A stretch of DNA of 64,000 nt. It comes from Methanobacterium sp. ERen5 (lineage in GTDB: Archaea; Methanobacteriota; Methanobacteria; Methanobacteriales; Methanobacteriaceae). The translations under genes and the position numbers were made by a program. Under the pieces are notes generated by a model. The model ran no database searches. It was not told where the DNA came from and was given only the letters and a program-made list of their open reading frames with translations. Of this stretch, positions 48,044 to 58,144 are shown one piece after another (position 1 is the first letter of the stretch; the number at the start of each line of letters is the position of its first letter). The stretch spans positions 2,417,001 through 2,481,000 of the forward strand of contig CP099988.1 in the NCBI GenBank assembly GCA_024167805.1, read 5' to 3'.

Positions 48044-48805
48044 ATGCTTGATAAACGAAAAGTAATGTTATCTTTAGTCACCTTAGTGTTCGCTGTAATT
48101 TTATGTGGCGCAGGCTCTGCAGCAACACCTGGTCAAGCAACTGTTCATAAAACAATTAGTACAAACACCCAAAATGTGGGAATAGTTATACATTCTACAT
48201 CTGCCACAACTGCAAAGGGTCAATTGATCTATGTGAACAGTACTGCTAAAAATATGGGTAAAACATCATCTGGTTCTTTCTATGCCAAGTACTACCTTGT
48301 TTCTAAAAAGACTTTGAAGAATTCTAAAATATTTTTAGGCACACAGTACTATAATGCAATGCATCCTGGTAATTATGATAATGTCATCAGTTCATTCGCA
48401 GTTCCTAAATCCATGGGTACTGGATATTACTACGTGGCTGCTGTAGTTGATAAGAAACATGTAATATTTGCCGATGATAGAACAGCTGTATACTCAAAGC
48501 AAATTGATTCTGGTGTGGTAACTGTTAAAACCTATGGTCAATACAAATGGCATACCTACCTCATGCCAAACAAAAATGTCATGATTTGTTCCCAGTTCTA
48601 CAACCCAAGGATTGGCCATCTGATGAAACAAACAACAGAAATTGGTTATTACACTAAACAGAAAAATGTTCTTTTCTGGTCCATAACTCCTACACTTTCA
48701 GGAAGCGGTGGTTACTGGACTTGCTATGGAAGTATCAGCTCACCTGAAAACTACTACAAGTACCTCTTTAAGCCAGTAATGATTAAAGAAGGACCAAACC
48801 ATTAA
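48044..48805 (+). CDS. Secreted CARDB-like surface protein
   Basis: The 253-aa product has a signal peptide (residues 1-27, VILCGAGSAATP) and a CARDB-like beta domain (about 45-165) with IYVNSTAKNMGKTSSGSFYA and GTGYYYVAAVVDKKHVIFAD. The rest (170-253) has aromatic, Trp-rich strands (YWTCYGSISSPENYYKYLF). CARDB is an adhesion-related beta fold. No anchor is seen. A terminator-like hairpin follows. It lies just downstream of the sensor kinase but about 110 bp away and probably has its own promoter. Confidence 0.75.
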   Translation: MLDKRKVMLSLVTLVFAVILCGAGSAATPGQATVHKTISTNTQNVGIVIHSTSATTAKGQLIYVNSTAKNMGKTSSGSFYAKYYLVSKKTLKNSKIFLGTQYYNAMHPGNYDNVISSFAVPKSMGTGYYYVAAVVDKKHVIFADDRTAVYSKQIDSGVVTVKTYGQYKWHTYLMPNKNVMICSQFYNPRIGHLMKQTTEIGYYTKQKNVLFWSITPTLSGSGGYWTCYGSISSPENYYKYLFKPVMIKEGPNH

Positions 48806-48819
48806 TTGAACATTCTTTT

Positions 48820-48855
48820 TGGAGCTTAAAAACTCCATTTACTTACTTTTTTTAG
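48820..48855 (+). terminator. Hairpin terminator after the CARDB-like gene
   Basis: TGGAG-CTTAAAAA-CTCCA forms a short stem followed by ATTTACTTACTTTTTTT. It stands 15 bp past the stop and before the convergent regulator gene. Confidence 0.5.
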
Positions 48856-48896
48856 AAATTTCTAATTACAAACTTGCTCTTCTTGGTTATCCGGTT

Positions 48897-50489
48897 TTAT
48901 TTTCTTTTGAATGCTGCCTTTGAAACTTCAAGGGCGAGTCCCAATTGAAGGCCTATGGAGCTTAAATTTTCGAGGCTTATGTTGTTGTACTTTTTAATTT
49001 TCCGGCTTCCCATATTTAAGAGTCCAATTATACGATCCCCACTTTTAATTGGCAGTATCAACAAGCTTTTAATACCTGCTTTAGAAATTACTGAATCTAG
49101 AGATTCGTATTCTTCGGATTCTGAGGTGATGTATACGATGTTCTGTTTTTCAAGACTTTCTTGGAAGATATCCTGGAACATTCCTGCTATGCACATGTTT
49201 TCAAGACTCGTTGGGAGGTTCTTGTGCACGCGAAGGGTGAGTTCATCTTCTTGGTCTGCAAGGTAGATGCATCCCATGTCAAATCCAAGGGTTTCCATGG
49301 TGGAGGCCACAGATCTTTCAAGCATTTCCTCTTCAACTGTGTACGTGTTTAGTATGGTTGAAATATGGTTCAAGGCCAGGAGGGTGTTGGTAAACTCCTG
49401 TTTTTCTTGGCTTAGTCTCTGAATTTTTATGTGACTTGCAAGTTCATCTGCCACCATTTCCATGTTTTCGATGGTGATGGACCCCAAAGGTTTGGATGGT
49501 GTAAAAACAAGTAGGGCTCCGATGGATGTTTCTTCATATATTATTGGAATGGACACCATCATGGCGGGGGATGTGCCAGTATTTGATACAACAGGATCAA
49601 GGTAGATCTTTTCAGTTGTGGTTTTTGTTTCAAGGCCATCCATACCCTCAAGTATGTACTCCCTGTACACTTTAAAATTTGATTTAACCTTGTGGGTTGT
49701 GTCATGTTTGATGTAAAGTTTTTTGTTCTCTTTCAAAACAACTGTAACACCGTTACTGTCCACGAGTTTTTCAATTCCCCTGGTTACTTCATTCATGAGG
49801 CTTTCTTCCGATTGTGCAGACCCCATTTTTTGGGTTATGGTAAGCAGGATTTCCAGTTCCCTTTTGCTCCTCGTAACTTGGGATAACTCTTCTCCAATAA
49901 ATGAAATTCCAATCTGGTTGTTGTTTTCATCAGAAATTGGTGTTGAAGTCATTTTGTAGGGGGTGTAGGTTCCATACTTCTCCATGAGATCGAGTTCCAT
50001 TGTTTTAGTGGGATTCATACTGTTACCAAGTTTTTTAACCACCAATAGTTGTTCTGGCACTAAAATCTTGCTTAAGTTAGTTGTTTCCTTAAATAGCATT
50101 TTAAATGTGTTGTTTGATATTACAATGTCCATATCATTATTAACTGTGAATATTATGGTGATTTGATGGTTTATAACCGTATTAAGTATTGTTTCTTCGA
50201 GTTTTATGCTGTGGAGTCGGGTTATTGCAGATATGACATCGTTACTAGCTATGCTTGGTTGGGTTTGTTGGGTTTTGTAGGTTTGAGTTTCAGATTCTTC
50301 TGTCAAACTCCATAGTTTGCTTCGTCCCACAAATTTGTAGGTTAAAATTCCCTTGGCATTTAAAATTCCCAGATATTTGAGTATGGTTGCCCGGCTTCTG
50401 CTGGTGTTTCTAGTTATCTTATCGAGCATGCACTCTTCTGGAGGGTGTGATTTAATGTAGGATACAATCAGTTTCTCGGTGTCAGACAA
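48897..50489 (-). CDS. HTH-PAS-GAF sensory transcription regulator
   Basis: Residues about 1-65 form a winged helix-turn-helix (MLDKITRNTSRSRATILKYL, GILTYKFVGRSKLWSLTEE). A PAS domain (about 85-190; IIFTVNNDMDIVISNNTF) and two GAF domains (about 205-350 and 365-530, with VSIPIIYEETSIGALLVF and LLILPIKSGDRIIGLLNMG) follow. There is no kinase, so it senses a ligand or redox cue and acts on DNA itself. It is divergent from the DUF169/TusA/DsrE operon, with ATACTATA palindromes in between, which are likely its operators. The tracked start is TTG at 50489; GAGGTGA stands 17 nt upstream, so an unusual earlier start is possible. Confidence 0.82.
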   Translation of the reverse strand: MSDTEKLIVSYIKSHPPEECMLDKITRNTSRSRATILKYLGILNAKGILTYKFVGRSKLWSLTEESETQTYKTQQTQPSIASNDVISAITRLHSIKLEETILNTVINHQITIIFTVNNDMDIVISNNTFKMLFKETTNLSKILVPEQLLVVKKLGNSMNPTKTMELDLMEKYGTYTPYKMTSTPISDENNNQIGISFIGEELSQVTRSKRELEILLTITQKMGSAQSEESLMNEVTRGIEKLVDSNGVTVVLKENKKLYIKHDTTHKVKSNFKVYREYILEGMDGLETKTTTEKIYLDPVVSNTGTSPAMMVSIPIIYEETSIGALLVFTPSKPLGSITIENMEMVADELASHIKIQRLSQEKQEFTNTLLALNHISTILNTYTVEEEMLERSVASTMETLGFDMGCIYLADQEDELTLRVHKNLPTSLENMCIAGMFQDIFQESLEKQNIVYITSESEEYESLDSVISKAGIKSLLILPIKSGDRIIGLLNMGSRKIKKYNNISLENLSSIGLQLGLALEVSKAAFKRK

Positions 50490-50528
50490 ATCTTTTGAAA
50501 TAATTTCACCTCTAAAAAAACCTAATCT

Positions 50529-50677
50529 ATACTATATGGTATAGTATAATACTATTTAATCCTACCTATTGAAGTTGGATTACATGAGGGTTTCACATTA
50601 TTTGCGGCTCAAATGGTTTAAAAACCAAATATTTAAATACAATAAATCTATACTATACAGTATAGTTATACTATATG
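50529..50677. promoter_or_regulatory. ATACTATA palindromes between the regulator and the DUF169 operon
   Basis: A perfect palindrome, ATACTATATGGTATAGTAT, occupies 50529-50547. A second, ACTATA-CAG-TATAGT, lies at 50652-50666 and is followed by a half copy ATACTATATG (50668-50677). The first is near the regulator start and the second near the operon promoter, as expected for a divergent pair controlled by one protein. Confidence 0.7.
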
Positions 50678-50711
50678 TTACAATTATGATGGTACTTTGG
50701 AGGTTAAAAAT

Positions 50712-51397
50712 ATGGAATACACAGAAAAAGTTAAAGAATTTAAAGGGCTTTTACAAACAAAGGGCAGTCCCGTAGCAGTTAAACTGGTTAAATCCCCTGA
50801 TGAAATTCCAGAGGGTTACAGAAAAATATCAGCAAAAAAGAGGCACTGTGAATATGTGCAAGATGCAAGACTGGAAGGATTGGAAGGTTACGCAAGTGCC
50901 GAAGAACATCTTTGTAAGGGCGGTGCGGGAGTAATGGGAATAACAGCCATACCAGAGCCAGTGGTCACAGGTAAGATGTACCACAAGCTTGGAAACTACC
51001 AGACACTCGAGGCAAGTAAAGAAACTGTTAACTCCATACCAAAATCAGACGAAAAATACTACGCATCCATTTACTCCCCCTTGAAACAGCTAAATTTGAA
51101 CCTGATGTGATAATACTCATAATTAATCCTAAACAAGCATTAAAGATTAGTCAAGCACTTCTAAATAAAAAAGGAGGAAGATTATCCAGTGACTATTCTG
51201 GAATACAGTCTGTGTGTGCAGATGCAGTGGTTGCAGTCAAACAACGCGGAATATCCAACATGACACTCGGATGCAACGGCTCAAGAAAATATGCAGAGAT
51301 CGGAGAAGACGAAGTCATAATAGGAATACCTGCAAACCAATTCAATCAAATGGTGGATGCAGTTTCAACTTTCAAAGAGAAGTGGGGAGAGCTATGA
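50712..51397 (+). CDS. DUF169 family protein (one-base frameshift)
   Basis: The ATG at 50712 fits GGAGGT 8 nt upstream. The product has the DUF169 opening GSPVAVKLVKSPDEIPEGYR, Cys-containing segments (KKRHCEYVQDAR, EHLCKGGAGVMG) and a C-terminal half with IIINPKQALKISQ and MTLGCNGSRKYAEIGEDEV. The frames part in a run of five C near 51080; one extra C gives YSPLETAKFEPDVIIL and makes about 228 aa, normal for the family. DUF169 proteins are of unknown function and often bind or process redox cofactors; they are common in anaerobes. The gene heads an operon with TusA/DsrE and membrane genes. Confidence 0.83.
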
Positions 51398-52218
51398 AAA
51401 AGATCAACGCACTGGGAATAAAATATCCAAACTCCAAAATACTCGTAGAAAATATCCTAAAGCATAACATGGACGATGAAATAATCGTTAACCTCAAAAA
51501 ATCAGAAACTCAAGGTTTAGAAGAACTTTCCGAGAAATATGGATACGATTACAGGATTGAAACAAAGGGAAATGAACTGGTTGTAAGAATGACTAAGAAG
51601 GATATTGAAATTGAGAAACTCGATGTAACTGGCCAAACATGTCCAGGGCCCGTGATCATAGTGGGTGATAAATTAGCATCTATGCAGATTGGGCAACGCA
51701 TCGAGATAGATTCCAACATGAAGGAAACACTGGACGACCTCATAATATCCGCACCAGAAATGAAAGGATCTGTGGTGGAAGAAGGAGAAACCAATGGCAA
51801 CTATTATGTGGTAATTGAAAAGGTGGAGATTGAAGCAGTTTCTCAGGTAACTAAAAGGGATAAGGTTCTTGTGGTGCAGAGTAATGGAATTGGAAATGCA
51901 GAAAAGGCATATGCAACCTTCATATTTTCCAAGGCTGCACTGAGCATGGGGAAGGAAGTCACAATATTCCTTCTGATGGATGGGGTGAGCATAGCAAGGA
52001 AAGGAAATGCAGAGAAGGTAAAACATCCAGCATTTGAAAGACTCGACAAGCTCATGGGCCCCATCATAGAACAAGGAGCGCAGATATATGTATGCGAACT
52101 CAGTGCAGAATTCAGGGGAATTAAACAGTCAGATCTTGTGGAGGGAACCAAACTCGCAGGGGCTGCAACCTACATAACACTGCTAAGTGATCCAAGCTTC
52201 GCAGTTGTAAACTTTTAA
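51394..52218 (+). CDS. TusA-TusA-DsrE fusion protein, sulfur/selenium transfer type
   Basis: The start ATG overlaps the DUF169 stop by ATGA, so the longer upstream frame is a shadow. Residues about 1-70 form a degenerate TusA-like domain (NALGIKYPNSKILVENIL) without the catalytic Cys. Residues about 75-150 form a second TusA domain with LDVTGQTCPGPVIIVGDKLA, the CPxP active site. Residues about 155-274 form a DsrE-like domain (KVLVVQSNGIGNAEKAYATF, AAYITLL-type end). TusA-DsrE fusions of the YedF type carry persulfide or selenide sulfur. The extra TusA domain is unusual. The small membrane protein follows 24 bp later. Confidence 0.82.
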   Translation: MKKINALGIKYPNSKILVENILKHNMDDEIIVNLKKSETQGLEELSEKYGYDYRIETKGNELVVRMTKKDIEIEKLDVTGQTCPGPVIIVGDKLASMQIGQRIEIDSNMKETLDDLIISAPEMKGSVVEEGETNGNYYVVIEKVEIEAVSQVTKRDKVLVVQSNGIGNAEKAYATFIFSKAALSMGKEVTIFLLMDGVSIARKGNAEKVKHPAFERLDKLMGPIIEQGAQIYVCELSAEFRGIKQSDLVEGTKLAGAATYITLLSDPSFAVVNF

Positions 52219-52242
52219 AATAATCTTTGAGGTGAAACAACA

Positions 52243-52572
52243 ATGCAATCAACCTATCAAATACTCGTACTATCCATACTACTTAGTGGAATTGTAAGCG
52301 GCTTTATAACCTTCAGAATGTCAGGAATGAAACTCGCACCCCACTTCCTCGTACTCATAGTGAGCTTTATCGTAACCCTAATTGGAATATTAACACTAAA
52401 CACCACCATAATCTACGCTGCAGTAATATTACAGTTATTAACTGTAATTACGGCCTACACACAAACATGGGCAGTTTTAAAGTACAATTTCCAGACATCC
52501 CCGGCCTACGCACCGCATTTAACACTCATGACACTCATCCCAGTTTTGTCTATGGCATCAATCCTGGTATGA
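52243..52572 (+). CDS. Small membrane protein of the DUF169/TusA/DsrE operon (109 aa)
   Basis: The product has three or four hydrophobic segments (ILVLSILLSGIVSGFITF, FLVLIVSFIVTLIGILTL, ITLMTLIPVLSMASILV). GAGGTGAAAC precedes the ATG. It is last in the operon, which has no other transporter. It could anchor the soluble proteins or move a sulfur species, but there is no motif that says so. Confidence 0.65.
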   Translation: MQSTYQILVLSILLSGIVSGFITFRMSGMKLAPHFLVLIVSFIVTLIGILTLNTTIIYAAVILQLLTVITAYTQTWAVLKYNFQTSPAYAPHLTLMTLIPVLSMASILV

Positions 52573-52689
52573 TACATCAACAACACATTCTTTTTTTTAT
52601 TAACTGATTCAGTTATTAAGTTAATAATTTAACAAGTTAATTTGTTTTTATTGAGTAATAAAAAATGGAAGAAATGGGGGTTTAACACC

Positions 52690-53316
52690 CTATTTATGGA
52701 TTGATTTGAGATTTCCCTTGTATAGGATGTAGGAAAATACCAGAACCCAAACCATGAAAAGAAAGATGGTTATCCTCTCAAATAACCCACCAAATGGGCT
52801 GTTAACTGCGATTGATGCAGCTCCAGCTCCTCCAGATAGGAATATGAGAATTGCAGTTAGGTAAGAGTACAATGAGAAACTTTTCATTCCCACGTAATCT
52901 TTGAAACTTAAACCAATAATAATGATAGATACTATTGTGAGTGCTGCAGTTACTCCAGAGAGTGCAATGTGCAGGGTTCCAAAGAGTGTTGCAGGTGTTC
53001 CTCTAGGGTCCTGTGTAAACACAAGAACCATGAGTCCTAAAATTCCTATTACAAAGAGCATAAGCGCTCCTGATTTGAACTTTTTAGATTTAAAATCAGA
53101 GTCCAGGAATGCACCAACACCAAATATCAGTATGAAAACGTTGTAAAGTCCGAATAAAATATCAATTAACAATTTGTTAGGAGCATTTGCCATGCTAAGT
53201 TCACTTATAGCATTGTAAAGTGCACTGTAATCATGTCTTAATGCACCACCTATAAATACTGCTAAAATATAGATTATTGGACCTGCAATTCCAATTAAAG
53301 GGTAAATCTTTTTCAT
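52690..53316 (-). CDS. DUF998 family membrane protein
   Basis: The 208-aa product has the DUF998 opening MKKIYPLIGIAGPIIYILAV with the AISELSMANAP loop, and six membrane helices. DUF998 proteins are integral membrane proteins of unknown function found in bacteria and methanogens. The gene stands alone, convergent with the DUF169 operon. Confidence 0.8.
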   Translation of the reverse strand: MKKIYPLIGIAGPIIYILAVFIGGALRHDYSALYNAISELSMANAPNKLLIDILFGLYNVFILIFGVGAFLDSDFKSKKFKSGALMLFVIGILGLMVLVFTQDPRGTPATLFGTLHIALSGVTAALTIVSIIIIGLSFKDYVGMKSFSLYSYLTAILIFLSGGAGAASIAVNSPFGGLFERITIFLFMVWVLVFSYILYKGNLKSIHK

Positions 53317-53990
53317 TTTTTATCACACATTTAATTAATTCGTTTAGAACAGAATGTTTTATGTTAAAACATTTTTTATAATTGGAAACTATATAATGGT
53401 TTTTCTCAAAATTATTTCCACAAGATTTTGAAGGAAATATTGTAGAACATGGATCTGTAAATTTATCATAAATTTGAAATGGGGACTGATGTTAAAGATC
53501 ATTTCATTCTATCTTTGATACAATTAATTAGATTTATGTTAATATTTTATCATTTTATTACAATATCATCAATATTTACCCATTATATCTGTCCAAAAAT
53601 ATAATTTTTTCACAATATATTGTATACATTTTAAATAGATATAATCTGCTTTATTTTTGTTAAAGGGTTTAGTATATTGTTTATCTTAATAAAAAAAGTG
53701 TATAGTTTGGCTTTTTCTTCATGGTGTTTGTTAAAAATGTTTTATAGGTGGATCTGGGTTTTATTCATTTATAAATATTAATATTATAATTTACTGAACC
53801 ACTCATAATTCAGATTGATAGTCATTCTATTTCATCAAAAAAGACTTTAATTCAGCATATTCCATTCGTAATAATTAGGCTTATCTACTATTTATTGGTG
53901 ATAATAGGAACAATTAAAGATACAAACTATCTTATGGATGTGATAAAGTTCTCAATTATAACCAATCTTATAATAAATGGTGAATTTAAA
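53317..53990. other. AT-rich intergenic region, no gene seen
   Basis: The stretch is very AT-rich with many stops in all frames. It separates the DUF998 gene from the NosD-like gene and must hold both promoters. Confidence 0.5.
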
Positions 53991-55147
53991 ATGAAAAAAA
54001 GATGATACTTTGTACACTGTTTTTGTGTTTATGTATGATCTCCATCAATTCTATTTCTGCTGTCAATATAACGGTAAATCCGGGCAGTAATATACAGAAT
54101 GCTGTTAACAAAGCAAATACTGGAGATACCATAATCATTAACGACAACAATAAACAGCCGTACACCTACAAAGAAAGCATAACACTAAACAAAAAATTAA
54201 ACATCATATCCCATGGTTCAGTAACCATTAAAGCTAAGAACACCAATTCTGCAATTTTTACAATTAATACAAAGGCAGCAGGTTCATCTATAAAAAATTT
54301 CAAGCTTTCAAATACCAATTACTGTATACTGGTCAACAGGGCCAGTTACTGTACAATATCTGGAAATACCATCACATCAGCATCTTTAGTTGGAATTCAG
54401 TTCTATGGGGACATAACCAAGTCCCAGGTGTTGAACAATAAAATTTCAGGTACCACCACCAAATGGGGAAACGGTATCAGTTTTGAATATGGTAAAAGCA
54501 CCTACAACACCATCAAGGGAAACACCATATCCAACTATTTGAATGGAATTCTATTCAACGACTACAGTGCCTACAACACAGTTTCTAACAACAAAGTAAG
54601 ATGTTACGCACTTCATGGTGCAGGAATTTACTTCACAGACAACTCTAAATACAATAAAATAGTTTATAACACAGTAACAGGAGCTGAAGATGGTATAGCC
54701 ATCCAAAAAATGGGCAGTAGTATTGCCAATCACTTCACAATAACAGGTAACATCGCAAAATACAATAAAAATGGATTCTGGATAAGACTAACCCGGTCAA
54801 CAATTTCCTACAACACTGCTAATTACAACAAGGTCAGTGGTATTGATGTCACCGGAGCATACAATAAAATAGTCCATAACACAGCAAGCCACAATGGAAT
54901 ATGTGGAATATCCCTTGGAAGATACTCAAACAGCGACCACAACACAGTACAGTACAACACTTTGTCCTACAACAAAGGAGGAATAAACAGTGCTAGTAAC
55001 TACACAACCATAAGTAGCAACTCAGTTCAGCACAACTCCACCAATGGAATCATATCCACAGCTAACCATGTGACCATAAAGAACAACTCAGTGAACTACT
55101 CAGCAAAAAGGATCTTGGTACAGGGATCATCCAACAAAGTGAGTTAA
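53991..55147 (+). CDS. NosD-like parallel beta-helix secreted protein (one-base frameshift at the start)
   Basis: The true start is the ATG at 53991, with GGTGA upstream; the frame is lost in a run of seven A right after it. One extra A gives MKKKMILCTLFLCLCMISIN, a signal peptide. The mature protein (about 355 aa) opens VNITVNPGSNIQNAVNKANT and continues as NosD-type beta-helix with repeats such as YNTIKGNTISNYLNGILFND and NTASHNGICGISLGRYSN. It resembles the beta-helix part of the 945-aa surface protein, without chitobiase or Ig-like domains. A surface or periplasmic-like location is likely; the ligand is unknown. Confidence 0.82.
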
Positions 55148-55518
55148 AAATAAAAATCGATAAAAATTAGTAGATTTAAACGAACTAATTCCGGTCATTT
55201 ATTCCAATGAAATTCTCCCCATTATAATCTTGGGAAGATTTCCCTCCTACACCATTTTTTTTATTTGGAAACATTTTATATGCTATTTTTTATCATAGAT
55301 ACATCAAAATTATATGAATTTTTAAGTTATAGTTTAAGCCCCAATGTCCATTTTATTAACCTATATCCATTTACAGGGCCTTTCATAGATTTTCAAGCTG
55401 TAAGGAAACCAGGCTAATGTAACTTAGGTCAAATTTATAGGGATTTTAAGAAAAAAAGATGGTTATTTAAATTTCTACGATTCTCCATTTTTATTTAAAC
55501 CTACATACGATTTCATTT
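55148..55518. other. Intergenic stretch, no gene seen
   Basis: It lies between convergent genes. There are no convincing frames; a T-rich tract near 55255-55265 may end transcription. Confidence 0.45.
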
Positions 55519-56022
55519 TCAGTTGGTTGGTTTGATATTTTTTTCTACCTGCAGGATTTTTATCATGAGATCTCTAGCTTCTTTAAATAACCTGTCCCGT
55601 TTTATTGCTTCATCTAACAGTTTTTTGGCTTGATCGTATTGTTTCAGTTTATAGTGGGCCTCTGCCTTGAGGAATAGTCCGAATTTATAAAAATCATTCT
55701 TCTCTTCAGGATAACGTTCTAAAAACATGTCAAAGGCATGAACAGCCTCTTCATAATTCTCTTGGAGTAGTAGGACGTAACCCATGTTGTAAACTGGCAT
55801 ACTGTTGGATGGATCGATCCTCATCACAGTGTCAAAACATTTAAACGCTTCATCAAGCTCCTTGAGTTCCATGTGCACAATACCCTTATCATTCCATGCT
55901 GGACTGTATTTTGGATCCATTTCAATGGTTTTATCAAAAAATTCTATTGCCATTTGCTTATCTCCCTGCTCCATGTAGGAGAGAGCCTGTTTATATAATA
56001 CTTCAACGTCTTGTTCAGCCAT
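55519..56022 (-). CDS. TPR repeat protein
   Basis: The 167-aa product contains three or four tetratricopeptide units (ALSYMEQGDKQMAIEFFDKT, AWNDKGIVHMELKELDEAFK, PVYNMGYVLLLQENYEEAVHA, AEAHYKLKQYDQAKKLLDEA), with the usual small residues at helix contacts. TPR proteins are scaffolds; no partner can be named. It is a single gene with its own spacer. Confidence 0.85.
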   Translation of the reverse strand: MAEQDVEVLYKQALSYMEQGDKQMAIEFFDKTIEMDPKYSPAWNDKGIVHMELKELDEAFKCFDTVMRIDPSNSMPVYNMGYVLLLQENYEEAVHAFDMFLERYPEEKNDFYKFGLFLKAEAHYKLKQYDQAKKLLDEAIKRDRLFKEARDLMIKILQVEKNIKPTN

Positions 56023-56301
56023 AAATAATCACCAAGTATACCAACCATAAAATTTTACAATTAAGATTTTCTTTTTACCAGATCAAATAAAACTCTCATT
56101 ATTGAATGGGTAACAATCTACATTTTTTTTAGGATTAAACTAAATTCACAAATCCCAGTTCATGAACATCTACTTTTTTTGGTTCTTTTCAATAAATTTA
56201 TTATTTTATAGCTAATAATCTTTTTACTTGAAACCATTTTTTTTAGTAATTTATTTGAAGTTCCAAGTAAGAAATATAGACACTGTAGGAGTCAAGAGAA
56301 T

Positions 56302-56952
56302 ATGAAGATCATAGGTATAAATGGCAGCCCAAGAAAGGAATGGAACACTGCAAAACTGATAAAAAAAGCATTGGAAGGTGCAAAATCAGAGGGTGCAGAA
56401 ACAGAATTAATACACCTCTACGATCTTGAATATAAAGGATGTAAAAGTTGCTTTGCATGCAAAACTAAGGGAAGCAGATCATACGGAAGGTGCAACGTAA
56501 AAGACGATTTAACAACTCTATTTGAAAAGATTGAAAATGTTGATGCACTAATTTTAGGTTCTCCCATTTACTTTGGAGTTGTAACAGGGGAGATGAGGTC
56601 ATTCATGGAGAGGATGATATTCCCATACTTCACCTACACTTCACCACCAAAATCCTTGTTTCCAAATCAGATTAGTTCAGCATTCATCTACACCATGAAC
56701 ATCCCAGAGGAAATGATAGAAGATTCTGGTTACAAAAAGCAGTTTGAATTCAACAAACAATTACTCACACTCTTATTTGGATCATCTGAATCATTCATGA
56801 GTTACGACACCTACCAATTCAATGATTACTCAAGGGTTGTTGCAGACAAATTCGACCCTGTACACAAGGCCAAACACAGGGACAAACAGTTTCCAATGGA
56901 CAAAGAAGCTGCCTTTAAATTAGGGATTCGAATGGTTAAAAGTAGTGCCTAG
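56302..56952 (+). CDS. Flavodoxin-like NADPH-dependent FMN reductase / iron-sulfur flavoprotein
   Basis: It has the FMN-binding start MKIIGINGSPRKEWNTAKLI, the Cys pair GCKSCFACKTKGSRSYGRC (residues about 48-66) that may hold a Fe-S cluster, and GSPIYFGVVTGEMRSFMERM. About 216 aa, standard for the family. The next gene, 55 bp on, is a flavin-dependent ene reductase, so this protein may supply electrons to it. The TaaT-like spacer carries a GGAGTC before the ATG. Confidence 0.87.
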   Translation: MKIIGINGSPRKEWNTAKLIKKALEGAKSEGAETELIHLYDLEYKGCKSCFACKTKGSRSYGRCNVKDDLTTLFEKIENVDALILGSPIYFGVVTGEMRSFMERMIFPYFTYTSPPKSLFPNQISSAFIYTMNIPEEMIEDSGYKKQFEFNKQLLTLLFGSSESFMSYDTYQFNDYSRVVADKFDPVHKAKHRDKQFPMDKEAAFKLGIRMVKSSA

Positions 56953-57007
56953 AATCTTGGACAATTAAACGATTAAAATTTTATGTTAATAAGGGGGTTT
57001 TAGGTTT

Positions 57008-58048
57008 ATGAAAAGTCTTTTTGAAACAACAGAAATATCTAAATTGGAACTTAAAAATAGATTCATCTGTTCAGCAATATGGGAAGGACTAGCAGATGAT
57101 GAAGGGCATGTAACACCAGAATTAATTCAGCACTACCATAAACTTGCAGAGGGCGGTGTTGGAACCATTATTACAGGATTTTCAAATGTCATGGATTTTG
57201 ATAAGCCAACCCACAACATGAACGGAATATACAACGATGGTTTCATACATGAATATGAAGGGCTCATTGAAAAGGTTCATGATCACAGAGTAAACATCAT
57301 CATGCAAATAGTACATGGCGGCACAAAATGGGGTCCTTCAGCCGTGAAACACAAGTCAACAGGTACCGTTCCAAAGGAAATGACAACTGACGAGATTAAT
57401 GCGGTGACCCAAGCCTTTGGTGATGCTGCTTTAAGGGTTAAAAATGCAGGTTTTGATGGGGTGCAAATACATGCTGCCCACGGATTCTTACTCAGCATGT
57501 TTTTAAATCCGTACTACAATGTTCGGACTGATGAATATGGAGGATTAATAGAGAATCGAGCTAGAATCGTTTTTGAAACCTATAAATCTGTAAGGGATGC
57601 TGTTGGCCCGGATTTTCCTGTTTTTATTAAGGTAAACTGTAAGGATTTTATGGATGAAGGTTTGACATTTGAAGACAGTCTCCATGTCTGTAAAAAACTT
57701 GCTGACATGGGTATCAACATGATCGAAGTGAGTGGAGGTAGTTACTCATCAAGAGATGGTGAGGGACCCATGAGAAATACTGAGAATAATGAATCCTACT
57801 TCATGGATTACGCATCTAAAATAGCCGAAGAAGTTGATGTTCCCGTGGCACTCGTGGGTGGAAACAGAAGAATTGAGAAGATGACCGAGATTTTAAACAC
57901 CACAAAAATCGATTACTTCTCAATGGCACGACCATTCATACGTGAACCTGGCCTAATAAACAAATGGATGGAGCACGATCTAGATTCCACAGAATGTGTT
58001 TCTTGCCATGCATGCAATGGAATCAGCGGTGGGTGTATTTACAAGTAA
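57008..58048 (+). CDS. Old Yellow Enzyme family NADH:flavin oxidoreductase
   Basis: The TIM-barrel FMN enzyme reduces activated double bonds. The product has NRFICSAIWEGLADDEGHVT near the start, GVGTIITGFSNV, the catalytic HAAHGFLLSMFLNPYYN with RTDEYGG, and VALVGGNRRIEKM. A Cys cluster sits at the C-terminus (CVSCHACNGISGGCIYK), close to the Fe-S motif of the NADH oxidase-like branch but without its large C-terminal flavin domain; the 346-aa length fits the short branch. GGGGGT precedes the ATG. It probably works with the flavoprotein just upstream. Confidence 0.88.
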   Translation: MKSLFETTEISKLELKNRFICSAIWEGLADDEGHVTPELIQHYHKLAEGGVGTIITGFSNVMDFDKPTHNMNGIYNDGFIHEYEGLIEKVHDHRVNIIMQIVHGGTKWGPSAVKHKSTGTVPKEMTTDEINAVTQAFGDAALRVKNAGFDGVQIHAAHGFLLSMFLNPYYNVRTDEYGGLIENRARIVFETYKSVRDAVGPDFPVFIKVNCKDFMDEGLTFEDSLHVCKKLADMGINMIEVSGGSYSSRDGEGPMRNTENNESYFMDYASKIAEEVDVPVALVGGNRRIEKMTEILNTTKIDYFSMARPFIREPGLINKWMEHDLDSTECVSCHACNGISGGCIYK

Positions 58049-58144
58049 AATAACTAATCCCAATCCATACTTGAGATGGTAAAAAAAATATTTTGGATGT
58101 AAATTTACATCATCCCACCATCATATTCTTTTTGGGTCATAAAC

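Noticed and set aside
51214..51393. N-terminal extension of the TusA-DsrE gene (frame start at 51214)
   Set aside because: It overlaps the DUF169 gene and reads as low-quality sequence; the ATG at 51394 with ATGA overlap is the natural start.
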